A DNA stretch of 5,311 nt from Nitrospirales bacterium (GTDB lineage: Bacteria > Nitrospirota > Nitrospiria > Nitrospirales > UBA8639). How positions within the stretch are numbered: the stretch's first letter is position 1; each line of letters begins with the position of its first letter. The notes under the pieces are model-generated. The model was not told the origin of the DNA and did not search any database. It worked only from the letters and a program-made list of their open reading frames with translations. This document shows positions 1-5,311 of this stretch, one piece after another. The stretch covers positions 1 to 5,311 of the forward strand of contig BQIY01000199.1 of the NCBI GenBank assembly GCA_021604265.1. The letters run 5' to 3'. The position numbers and the translations under genes are program-made.

Positions 1-159
1 CACCACGACCTCAAGCTTTCCATTGGGAAGTTTTTTAACAGACCCTGGACTTTCTGGTGAAAGCGGTATCTCCACCCACTCCCGGGAGAGATTCAACTCA
101 TCGGTTAATTCTAAAATTTGCGTGATCTGTTGAAATGACACAGCTTGCATCTTCTTCAC
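1..159 (-). CDS. Unrecognised small protein, N-terminal 53 codons only
   Basis: An open frame runs from a GTG at 157-159 to the left edge without a stop, so only the first 53 residues are visible and the C-terminus is missing. The GTG is preferred because an AGGAG at 169-173 lies 9 bases upstream. The in-frame ATG at codon 4 (148-150) would be 18 bases from that site. The visible protein starts MKKMQAVSFQ, continues with a probably helical stretch (about residues 9-24, ITQILELTDEL), then SREWVEIPLSPESPG, and ends LPNGKLEVVV, which looks like a beta-hairpin. No signal peptide, membrane segment, metal-binding cysteines or nucleotide-binding loop is visible. I do not recognise the family. A strong promoter directly upstream (202-231) suggests a real gene transcribed independently of ltaE. 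Confidence 0.72.
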   Translation of the reverse strand, partial: MKKMQAVSFQQITQILELTDELNLSREWVEIPLSPESPGSVKKLPNGKLEVVV

Positions 160-168
160 GTGTGTAGA

Positions 169-173
169 CTCCT
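169..173 (-). promoter_or_regulatory. Ribosome binding site deciding the GTG start of the left-edge gene
   Basis: AGGAG on the minus strand, 9 bases before the GTG at 157-159. It favours the GTG over the ATG three codons later. Confidence 0.7.
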
Positions 174-201
174 TACATCATAAAAGATATGGGACGAGTA
201 A

Positions 202-231
202 ATTGTAGGAATGGTCCAAGCAGACTGTCAA
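202..231 (-). promoter_or_regulatory. Sigma-70-type promoter for the left-edge gene
   Basis: On the minus strand a perfect -35 hexamer TTGACA (226-231) is followed after 18 bases by TACAAT (202-207), five of six matches to the -10 consensus. Transcription would begin near 195, giving a leader of about 35 bases that contains the AGGAG. The element sits in the 88-base gap after the ltaE stop. A 9-base palindrome, AACATTGTT (230-238 on the plus strand), touches the -35 box and could be an operator or chance. Confidence 0.7.
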
Positions 232-247
232 CATTGTTCAGCTAGCG

Positions 248-1273
248 TCAGGAAAACGCTTTGACCAACATGAGACCCGCGTTTTCAATATCCTCAGCGG
301 ACACACCCAAATGCGTCACGATCCGAAATGACTGGTCACCCACGGCATTGAATAACACTCCAGCTTCCCGGCAACGGGAAAGTAATTCATCCGTTGTCCC
401 GAGTTTTTCATCCACTTGAAACAGAATTATATTGGTTGCAACGTCGTCTGGTGAACACTGAACGCCGTGGATTTCGGATAAGAGGTGCGCTAAGCGCCTG
501 GCATGCTGATGATCTTCAGGTAACCGCGCCACATGATGTTCCAATGCATAGACTCCCGCCGCCGCTAAAATACCCGCCTGACGCATCCCGCCGCCAAACA
601 TTTTCCGCAATCGTCGAAGTTGAGTGATACGTGCATCATCGGACACAATGAGTGATCCGACCGGAGCCCCCAAAGCTTTGGAAAGACAAAAGGAAACGGT
701 ATCAAACGGGCCCGCGTAATCCGCAGCCGAAATCCCGGTCGCCGCGACGGCGTTAAACAGCCGCGCCCCATCCAAATGCAGGGCTAATCCGTTGGACCGC
801 GCCACAGCAGCTAATTCGTGAATCGTCGACAAAGGATACACTGTTCCCCCGCCGCAATTATGTGTTTGCTCTAAACACAATAACGTTGTGGGAGGGTTAT
901 GAATATCAGGACGACGGATAACGGCCTTTACGTCTTCGGCTGCCAAAATTCCCCGAATTCCAGGCACACAGATCAGTTGTACACCGGACAACGAAGATGC
1001 GGATCCTCCTTCATATCGAATGATATGCGACGAACTTTCCACGATAACTTCATCTCCTGGTCGCGTATGCAATCGTATGGAGAGTTGATTCCCCATGACC
1101 CCGGATGGTACGAACAGACCAGCATCTTTCCCGAGAAGCTCTGCCGCCATGTGTTCAAGTCGATTGACGGTCGGATCTTCTCCGTACACATCATCACCAA
1201 CTTCAGCATGCGTCATGGCTTTACGCATCTCCGGTGATGGCTTCGTCACGGTATCACTTCGTAAATCAATCAT
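248..1273 (-). CDS. ltaE: Low-specificity L-threonine aldolase
   Basis: PLP-dependent cytosolic enzyme of the beta-eliminating lyase family (fold type I). It cleaves L-threonine and L-allo-threonine to glycine and acetaldehyde. The 341-residue product is close to the roughly 333 of E. coli LtaE. It opens with the family hallmark MIDLRSDTVTKP, followed by VGDDVYGEDPTVNRLE (25-40). His83 in SSH matches the PLP-stacking histidine. THNCGGGTVYPL (137-148) and LHLDGAR (165-171, Asp168 pairing with the pyridine nitrogen, Arg171) follow. The Schiff-base lysine is Lys199 in LSKALGAPVGS, and Arg317 (FRIVTH) is the likely carboxylate binder. The ATG at 1271-1273 is chosen because the conserved N-terminus begins there and AGAAGGA lies 6 bases upstream. 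An in-frame extension of 30 codons to a TTG at 1361-1363 is not family-like and covers the probable promoter. All key residues are present. Stereospecificity cannot be read from the sequence. Confidence 0.95.
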   Translation of the reverse strand: MIDLRSDTVTKPSPEMRKAMTHAEVGDDVYGEDPTVNRLEHMAAELLGKDAGLFVPSGVMGNQLSIRLHTRPGDEVIVESSSHIIRYEGGSASSLSGVQLICVPGIRGILAAEDVKAVIRRPDIHNPPTTLLCLEQTHNCGGGTVYPLSTIHELAAVARSNGLALHLDGARLFNAVAATGISAADYAGPFDTVSFCLSKALGAPVGSLIVSDDARITQLRRLRKMFGGGMRQAGILAAAGVYALEHHVARLPEDHQHARRLAHLLSEIHGVQCSPDDVATNIILFQVDEKLGTTDELLSRCREAGVLFNAVGDQSFRIVTHLGVSAEDIENAGLMLVKAFS

Positions 1274-1279
1274 GAGTCT

Positions 1280-1286
1280 TCCTTCT
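1280..1286 (-). promoter_or_regulatory. Ribosome binding site of ltaE, fixes the ATG at 1273
   Basis: AGAAGGA on the minus strand with a 6-base spacer to the ATG at 1271-1273. It supports the short form of LtaE over the 30-codon-longer open frame. Confidence 0.8.
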
Positions 1287-1325
1287 GTAACGACACCGAC
1301 TTTCAATAAAAGAGATGCTGTAGAA

Positions 1326-1355
1326 ATTGTACGAAAGAGCGGCAGGTCCACACAA
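1326..1355 (-). promoter_or_regulatory. Probable ltaE promoter
   Basis: On the minus strand TTGTGT (1350-1355; three of six -35 matches) is separated by 18 bases from TACAAT (1326-1331; five of six -10 matches). Transcription would start near 1319, leaving a leader of about 46 bases before the ltaE ATG. The -10 hexamer and the spacer length equal those of the left-edge gene's promoter at 202-231. The weak -35 keeps confidence moderate. Confidence 0.45.
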
Positions 1356-1368
1356 GCACACAACCATC

Positions 1369-1381
1369 AACCCATCGGGTT
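1369..1381. repeat. Short inverted repeat in the divergent intergenic region
   Basis: AACCC, ATC, GGGTT: a perfect 5-base inverted repeat with a 3-base centre. It lies about 14 bases upstream of the proposed ltaE -35 box, a position suitable for a regulator site. There is no T-tract, so it is not a terminator. It may be chance. Confidence 0.3.
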
Positions 1382-1404
1382 CAACGCAGAACATGGATGA
1401 TGAT

Positions 1405-1439
1405 GGTCAAGTGACTGACTCACCTATTGAGGATTGACC
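1405..1439. repeat. Inverted repeat upstream of the SDR gene
   Basis: GGTCAA (1405-1410) and TTGACC (1434-1439) are perfect inverted arms. Inside lies a second, smaller symmetry, GTGA-CTGAC-TCAC (1411-1423). The right arm ends 21 bases before the TTG start of the SDR gene. This could be an operator or a leader hairpin. I could not find a convincing -35/-10 pair for the plus-strand gene in this 187-base gap (1274-1460). Confidence 0.3.
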
Positions 1440-1449
1440 TAAAACGATT

Positions 1450-1453
1450 GGAG
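1450..1453 (+). promoter_or_regulatory. Ribosome binding site deciding the TTG start of the SDR gene
   Basis: GGAG with a 7-base spacer to the TTG at 1461-1463. The frame is closed upstream by TAA at 1440-1442 and no ATG or GTG lies between, so the TTG is the only start that keeps the nucleotide-binding loop. Confidence 0.65.
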
Positions 1454-1460
1454 CCATACC

Positions 1461-2318
1461 TTGCCACCCACACTACTGATCACCGGAGGAACTGGATATT
1501 TAGGAAACCATCTCATCAAACTCGCGAAATCATGGCAGACCCATGCCACATTCTTTCAAACACCTCCCCCAACATCATCGTCTGCAGTCTTTCATCAATG
1601 CGACTTGAGTGAGGAAGATCAGGTCCGCACACTCATCTCATCAGTCAAACCCGACGTCATCATTCATACTGCCTGTTCGAACAAGAATTCGAAGGAAGTT
1701 AATGCGATTGTGCCGGCGGCTCATCACCTTTCCACTATGGCACACCTACAATCAATTAAACTCCTACACCTCTCAACGGATCTGGTCTTTGACGGCACGC
1801 GCGCGCCCTACCAGGAAACAGACATCCCGAATCCTCTGCACCCATACGGTAAAGCCAAAACCGAAGCTGAACAGATTGTCAGTCTTCATTGTCCAGCCGG
1901 GATCATCATTCGTTCGTCCCTTATGTATGGCATCGATCCCCTTGATCATCAAACTCGCTGGCTGGTCCATGGCATGGACACAGGAGAGCCCGTCCGTCTT
2001 TTTACTGATGAACGACGATCACCAATCTGGGTGCACACACTCGCTGAGGCTCTCCTGGAATTGACTAGCATGGACTTTCAGGGAATCCTTCACTTGGCTG
2101 GCCCGGAGAGCCTGAACCGATGGGATTTTGGCATGGCAATTCTTACGCTTTTGGGACGCAGCGCAACACCAAATATTCAAACGTCCACCATCGAAGCTTC
2201 TGGAATGATCCGTCCCAAAGATCTGGCTTTTACGATCGATACGGCAAGACAATTACTCAAGACGCCGCTTCTATCTATTTCAGAAGTCACGAATCAGCTT
2301 CGGGAGGAACAATCCTGA
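1461..2318 (+). CDS. RmlD-like sugar-nucleotide reductase / extended SDR oxidoreductase
   Basis: The 285-residue protein has the layout of the RmlD substrate-binding family (dTDP-4-dehydrorhamnose reductase and relatives), part of the extended short-chain dehydrogenases. It carries an N-terminal Rossmann loop GGTGYLG (9-15) for NAD(P), then CDLSEEDQV (48-55), where an Asp often contacts the adenine. PDVIIHTA (64-71), HLSTDLVFDG (103-112, strand with the catalytic Ser/Thr region) and YGKAK (129-133, the YxxxK pair Tyr129/Lys133) follow. The C-terminal lobe has RSSLMYG (151-157), HLAGPESLNRWDFG (211-224) and RPKDLAFTID (251-260), typical of RmlD. Catalytic features look complete. Translation begins at TTG, forced by an upstream stop and a GGAG at 1450. 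It stands alone on the plus strand between ltaE and tsaC, with no other sugar-nucleotide genes in view, so the substrate is unknown and rmlD is not assigned. Its last 25 bases overlap the end of tsaC on the opposite strand. Confidence 0.85.
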   Translation: MPPTLLITGGTGYLGNHLIKLAKSWQTHATFFQTPPPTSSSAVFHQCDLSEEDQVRTLISSVKPDVIIHTACSNKNSKEVNAIVPAAHHLSTMAHLQSIKLLHLSTDLVFDGTRAPYQETDIPNPLHPYGKAKTEAEQIVSLHCPAGIIIRSSLMYGIDPLDHQTRWLVHGMDTGEPVRLFTDERRSPIWVHTLAEALLELTSMDFQGILHLAGPESLNRWDFGMAILTLLGRSATPNIQTSTIEASGMIRPKDLAFTIDTARQLLKTPLLSISEVTNQLREEQS

Positions 2319-2956
2319 AGTCGCTGACCAAGAGGTTCCAGAGCCTCCTCGAGATGCCCATTCGTGATGGGACCATGCCGTAACACACGAATATCATCAA
2401 CCACACTGAGAAGCGTAGAAGGGAGGCCGCCTGGTGCAGGACCACTATCTAAGATCATGTCGACTTCTTCACCAAACTCTCGCATAATCTCCTCTGAAGT
2501 TGTTGCCGGAGACAGCCCTGAACGATTGGCACTCGTTCCCGTTAAGGGTCCAACAGCCTCAAGGAGCTGAAGGAGTTGAGGCTGAGCAGGCTGTCGAATA
2601 CCAATCGTGTTTGTCCCAGCCGTGAGTGCGAATGGAAGATTTGGAACGGCAGGAAGAATGAGCGTCAACGGGCCTGGCCAAAATCGATCGATTAAATACT
2701 CTGCAATGGGAGAAAGCGCCGAAACAACCTGAAGCACTTGCTTTTTTGAACTCACGAGTAACAAGATCGGCTTGCTCTCCCGATCGCCTTTCATCGCTGA
2801 AATTCGGTCAATGGCCCGGGGATGCTTGGCGCCGGCTGCCAAGGCATACACACTTTCGGTCGCCACCGCTAAGACACCATCGGCAACAATACACTGAGAT
2901 GCAGCCTGGAGGATATCTGAAGTCAGTTCACGAGGAATAGGCAGGACGGACGCCAC
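2294..2956 (-). CDS. tsaC: L-threonylcarbamoyladenylate synthase (YrdC/TsaC type)
   Basis: Makes L-threonylcarbamoyl-AMP from threonine, bicarbonate and ATP; the TsaD complex then transfers the group to A37 of ANN-decoding tRNAs (t6A). The 220 residues cover a single YrdC domain without the C-terminal Sua5 domain. Visible motifs are ATESVYAL (32-39, usually T-x-T/S-x-Y-G-L; here Ala replaces Gly), KGDRESKP (56-63, with Lys56, Arg59 and Lys62 forming the K-R-SK signature), FWPGPLT (92-98), GIRQP (119-123), GTSANRSG (140-147), PST (179-181) and VLRHGP (191-196). The start is GTG at 2954-2956, with AAAGGT at 2963-2968 six bases upstream. An ATG two bases to the 5' side is in another frame and hits a stop after ten codons. 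The gene follows purD by 18 bases and is probably translated from the same mRNA. Its 3' end overlaps the SDR gene by 25 bases. Confidence 0.92.
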   Translation of the reverse strand: MASVLPIPRELTSDILQAASQCIVADGVLAVATESVYALAAGAKHPRAIDRISAMKGDRESKPILLLVSSKKQVLQVVSALSPIAEYLIDRFWPGPLTLILPAVPNLPFALTAGTNTIGIRQPAQPQLLQLLEAVGPLTGTSANRSGLSPATTSEEIMREFGEEVDMILDSGPAPGGLPSTLLSVVDDIRVLRHGPITNGHLEEALEPLGQRLQDCSSRS

Positions 2957-2962
2957 GCATGG

Positions 2963-2968
2963 ACCTTT
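2963..2968 (-). promoter_or_regulatory. Ribosome binding site deciding the GTG start of tsaC
   Basis: AAAGGT on the minus strand sits between the purD stop (2975-2977) and the tsaC GTG, with a 6-base spacer. The ATG at 2958-2960 would be only two bases from this site and out of frame. Confidence 0.65.
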
Positions 2969-2974
2969 GAGACG

Positions 2975-4249
2975 TTAAGCCAGGGGAACAGCGCGATGGG
3001 CAATATCGCGTCGATGATGCTGGCCATCAAATGTGACACAATCCACGGCCTCATACACACGATTTCTGGCAGACCGCAAATCTGGACCAATAGCGGTAAT
3101 TCCCAAAACCCGCCCGCCGCTTGTGACAACATCATTCCCTTGTGTTTTCGTCCCGGCATGAAAAGCCACCAAGTCCTTTGCCTGCTCAAGAGTCGACAAG
3201 CCAGAAATTGGCAACCCTGATTGATACGACCCGGGATACCCATAGGACGCAAGAACCACGCATACGGCCGCGTCTTCATGCCATTGAATTGTAATTTGGT
3301 CTAAGCGGTGCTCGACCACAGCTTCAAGGACATCCACCAAATCGGTCTTCAGCAACGGCAACACGACTTGAGTCTCGGGGTCGCCAAAACGTGCATTAAA
3401 CTCCAAGACATAGGGCTCTCCCTGATAAATCATCAGACCGGCATAGAGCACTCCATAGTACGGACTGCCCACACGCGAAAGCCCTTCAACCACAGGATTG
3501 AGAATATCCCGAACAATCCGCTGACGTAGGGAATCTGTGGCAAGAGGTGCCGGTGCATACGCTCCCATTCCTCCAGTATTCGGACCGGTATCGCCATCGC
3601 CGACCCGTTTATGATCCTGGGCCGCAAGCATGGGAATCACCGTCCTTCCGTCTGCAAACGCCATCAATGTCAATTCCTCGCCATCAAGGAACTCTTCAAT
3701 CATCACCCGCCTTCCGGCCTCACCCAATTGACCGTCTCCAAGCATCTTCGTGACGGCTTCATGAGCTTCTTCCTTTGTCTGGGCAATGACCACTCCCTTG
3801 CCTTGAGCTAGTCCATCGGCTTTGACCACAAGAGGAGCGGCATGGCTAGCAATGTACGCTCGTGCCTGGTCAAGCTGATCAAAGGTCTTAGAGCGTGGAG
3901 TTGGAACATGACAACGAAGCAACAAGTCTTTGGCAAACGACTTACTTGATTCGATACAGGCGGCATTCCGCGTCGGCCCGAATATCCGAAGTTTGGCCTT
4001 ACGGAATTCATCAGCAATGCCGAGCGACAACGGCAGTTCAGGACCCACAACCGTGAGGTCGATCTCTTTCTCTTGTGCAAAGTTTTTTAACCCAGCAAGA
4101 TCATCAACGTTGAGCGGGACACATGTCGCCAATTGACGAATACCAGCGTTACCTGGCGCACAATACAACGCGGAGACACGGGGAGACTGTGATAATTTCC
4201 ATACGAGCGTGTGCTCACGCCCGCCATTTCCGATGACAAGAATTTTCAT
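2975..4249 (-). CDS. purD: Phosphoribosylamine-glycine ligase (GAR synthetase)
   Basis: Cytosolic ATP-grasp enzyme of de novo purine synthesis: 5-phosphoribosylamine + glycine + ATP gives glycinamide ribonucleotide. The 424 residues match the usual length (about 425-430). The N-terminal domain starts MKILVIGNGGREHTL and contains VVGPELPLSLGIAD (67-80). The linker GPTRNAACIESSKSFAK (91-107) leads into the ATP-grasp domain, with VVKADGLAQGKGVVIA (141-156), EEFLDGEELTL (185-195), DHKRVGDGDTGPNTGGMGAY (212-231) and the metal/ATP site LEFNARFGDPETQ (282-294). The C-terminal domain ends in the usual RRDIAHRA (413-420). The frame is intact. The ATG at 4247-4249 agrees with the conserved N-terminus, but no good Shine-Dalgarno precedes it. 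The gene lies 160 bases after purH and 18 bases before tsaC, all on the same strand. It is the monofunctional form, not fused to purM or purN. Confidence 0.97.
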   Translation of the reverse strand: MKILVIGNGGREHTLVWKLSQSPRVSALYCAPGNAGIRQLATCVPLNVDDLAGLKNFAQEKEIDLTVVGPELPLSLGIADEFRKAKLRIFGPTRNAACIESSKSFAKDLLLRCHVPTPRSKTFDQLDQARAYIASHAAPLVVKADGLAQGKGVVIAQTKEEAHEAVTKMLGDGQLGEAGRRVMIEEFLDGEELTLMAFADGRTVIPMLAAQDHKRVGDGDTGPNTGGMGAYAPAPLATDSLRQRIVRDILNPVVEGLSRVGSPYYGVLYAGLMIYQGEPYVLEFNARFGDPETQVVLPLLKTDLVDVLEAVVEHRLDQITIQWHEDAAVCVVLASYGYPGSYQSGLPISGLSTLEQAKDLVAFHAGTKTQGNDVVTSGGRVLGITAIGPDLRSARNRVYEAVDCVTFDGQHHRRDIAHRAVPLA

Positions 4250-4409
4250 GTAGCAATCGTTTAGACTTAGAAAGTCGTCAACCTCATACGTTCACATTCA
4301 CATTTTAAGACCAACATAACTGACATCATCAGCACCAAGATAGATGAGGCTCGCTCAAGCAGCAAGACTTCTAGGCTTCAAGTCACTCTCCGTATGCCTC
4401 AGCAGGCTT
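4250..4409 (-). other. purH-purD intergenic leader with possible RNA structure
   Basis: This 160-base gap holds no credible gene. On the minus-strand transcript, TGAGGC and GCCTCA (4396-4401 and 4345-4350) can pair, enclosing a GACTT/AAGTC hairpin with a 9-base loop (4366-4384). No T-tract follows, so it is not a standard terminator. A weak promoter match on the minus strand is TTGCTG (4360-4365), 17 bases, TATCTT (4337-4342). No ribosome binding site of normal strength precedes the purD ATG. I do not recognise a purine, glycine or ykkC-type riboswitch. The stretch may simply be a spacer, or may let purD be controlled separately from purH. Confidence 0.35.
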
Positions 4410-5311
4410 TTAATGTCTAAAGTGGCGCATACCAGTGAAAATCATGGCTAACTGATGCTCATCAGCAGCGTGAATGACTTCCTCATCACGTATCGAGCCA
4501 CCGGGCTGAATCACAGCCGTCACACCAATTTGGGCGGCAGCATCAAGGCCGTCTCTAAATGGAAAGAACGCATCAGACGCCAGCACCGTGCCTTTGACCG
4601 GCAACACCGCCTTCATTTCAGAAAGTTTCACTGAATCAATCCGACTCATCTGCCCCGCACCGATTCCCACGGTTTGGTTATTTGACACAAGCACAATGGC
4701 ATTCGATTTCACGTGCTTGCAGACCTTCCAGGCAAAATCGCAGGCTTCAAACTCTTCGGTCGTTGGTTGTCGTTTGGTCGGAATACTCAACTCTCCAAGG
4801 TCTTTGAGCATGCCAAGGTCCCGGTCTTGAACCAGCAGCCCGCCGACGAGTTTTTTTACATCAAACCCTTCTCGCTGATCGACATCAAGAGAGCCGACTT
4901 CTAAGAGCCGGAGATCCTTCTTTCGGCGTAATTCAGTCAGAGCTTCTTCGCTAAACCCTGGAGCCACGAGGACTTCAACAAACGTCGAGGTCACCTCTTT
5001 GGCTGTCGCAAGATCAACGTGGCGATTACACGCGATGACGCCGCCAAACGCAGAAGTCGGATCTGTGGCTCTTGCTCGAACATAGGCATCTACTGCGGTC
5101 GCCCCCAACGCGACACCACAGGGATTATTATGTTTGACAATGACCACAGCGGTGTCATCAAACTCTTTGACTAACTCCAGCGCCGAATTCGCATCTAAAT
5201 AATTGTTATACGACATGGCCTTTCCGTGAAGTTGCCGGGCTCTGGAAATTGACGGCTCCTGCGCGTTCACTTCTTGGTAAAATGCGCCCTGTTGGTGTGG
5301 ATTCTCGCCAT
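4410..5311 (-). CDS. purH: Bifunctional AICAR transformylase / IMP cyclohydrolase, C-terminal part
   Basis: Catalyses the last two steps to IMP: formyl transfer from 10-formyl-THF to AICAR, then ring closure. Only the last 299 codons and the TAA (4410-4412) are in the window; the frame is open to the right edge. The N-terminal IMP cyclohydrolase domain (about 200 residues of a usual 510-530) is missing because of the edge, not truncation. The visible part starts [11 protein letters not shown], the family motif that opens the AICAR transformylase half. In visible numbering, Lys59-His60 in KHNNPCGVA is the catalytic Lys-His pair of this domain. [13 protein letters not shown] (83-95), [11 protein letters not shown] (246-256) and [11 protein letters not shown] (267-277) follow, and the protein ends GMRHFRH, as PurH proteins do. 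A GTG at 5268-5270 is an internal valine, not the start. It is the first visible gene of the purH-purD-tsaC run. Confidence 0.96.
   Translation of the reverse strand, partial: GENPHQQGAFYQEVNAQEPSISRARQLHGKAMSYNNYLDANSALELVKEFDDTAVVIVKHNNPCGVALGATAVDAYVRARATDPTSAFGGVIACNRHVDLATAKEVTSTFVEVLVAPGFSEEALTELRRKKDLRLLEVGSLDVDQREGFDVKKLVGGLLVQDRDLGMLKDLGELSIPTKRQPTTEEFEACDFAWKVCKHVKSNAIVLVSNNQTVGIGAGQMSRIDSVKLSEMKAVLPVKGTVLASDAFFPFRDGLDAAAQIGVTAVIQPGGSIRDEEVIHAADEHQLAMIFTGMRHFRH

Noticed and set aside
899..1237. Plus-strand open frame of 112 codons inside ltaE.
   Set aside because: It is antisense to the well-supported ltaE coding frame and shows no recognisable domain.
1274..1363. A 30-codon N-terminal extension of LtaE starting at a TTG (1361-1363).
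   Set aside because: The family N-terminus MIDLRSDTVTKP begins at 1273 with a good ribosome binding site 6 bases upstream. The extension overlaps the likely promoter and has no family resemblance.
1609..2064. Plus-strand open frame of 151 codons within the SDR gene in another frame.
   Set aside because: The product is rich in Arg, Ser and Thr without domain features, while the frame from 1461 carries clear SDR motifs across the same stretch.
2326..2352. GAGG...CCTC symmetry near the end of tsaC, considered as a terminator.
   Set aside because: The stem is only four to five bases, has no T-tract on either strand and lies inside the tsaC coding sequence.
2927..2960. ATG at 2958-2960 as the start of tsaC.
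   Set aside because: It is out of frame with tsaC, ends after ten codons and lies only two bases from the AAAGGT site. The GTG at 2954-2956 fits frame and spacing.
4267..4329. A 20-codon open frame (MMSVMLVLKCECERMRLTTF) in the purH-purD gap, considered as a leader peptide.
   Set aside because: It lacks a proper ribosome binding site, has no run of regulatory codons and does not overlap a recognisable attenuator; such a short frame is expected by chance.
4378..4398. CGGAGAGTGACTTGAAG in the purD leader, considered as the start of a glycine riboswitch because PurD uses glycine.
   Set aside because: Only the GGAGAG part resembles the aptamer; the conserved downstream core and second aptamer are absent from the gap.

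Overview
The window is an ordinary stretch of bacterial chromosome carrying housekeeping and metabolic genes. Coding density is high, leaders are short, Shine-Dalgarno sites are recognisable and start codons are mixed (ATG, GTG, TTG). All calls rest on motif recognition by eye. Base composition looks close to balanced. The protein style and gene order would fit a Gram-negative such as a moderate-GC Nitrospirota member, but that placement is a guess; nothing here fixes the phylum. I see no mobile element, tRNA, rRNA, CRISPR array, phage gene or defence gene, and no sign of a previously undescribed system.

Right half (minus strand, about 5311 down to 2294): a purine block reading purH (C-terminal part only, cut by the window edge), then a 160-base gap, then purD, then tsaC 18 bases after the purD stop and in the same frame. 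PurD attaches glycine to phosphoribosylamine (second step of de novo IMP synthesis). PurH does the last two steps. TsaC makes threonylcarbamoyl-AMP for the t6A37 modification of tRNA and is probably co-transcribed with purD.

Middle (plus strand, 1461 to 2318): a lone RmlD-like extended SDR oxidoreductase with a TTG start. Its 3' end overlaps the 3' end of tsaC by 25 bases, tail to tail.

Left part (minus strand): ltaE, a PLP-dependent low-specificity L-threonine aldolase (threonine to glycine plus acetaldehyde), is divergent from the SDR gene across 187 bases that hold a plausible ltaE promoter and two inverted repeats. Beyond it, an unrecognised small gene runs off the left edge and has its own very good sigma-70-type promoter.

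A loose metabolic thread links the genes: LtaE yields glycine, PurD consumes glycine, and LtaE and TsaC both use threonine. This is inference from known reactions; ltaE seems to be transcribed separately from the purine block.
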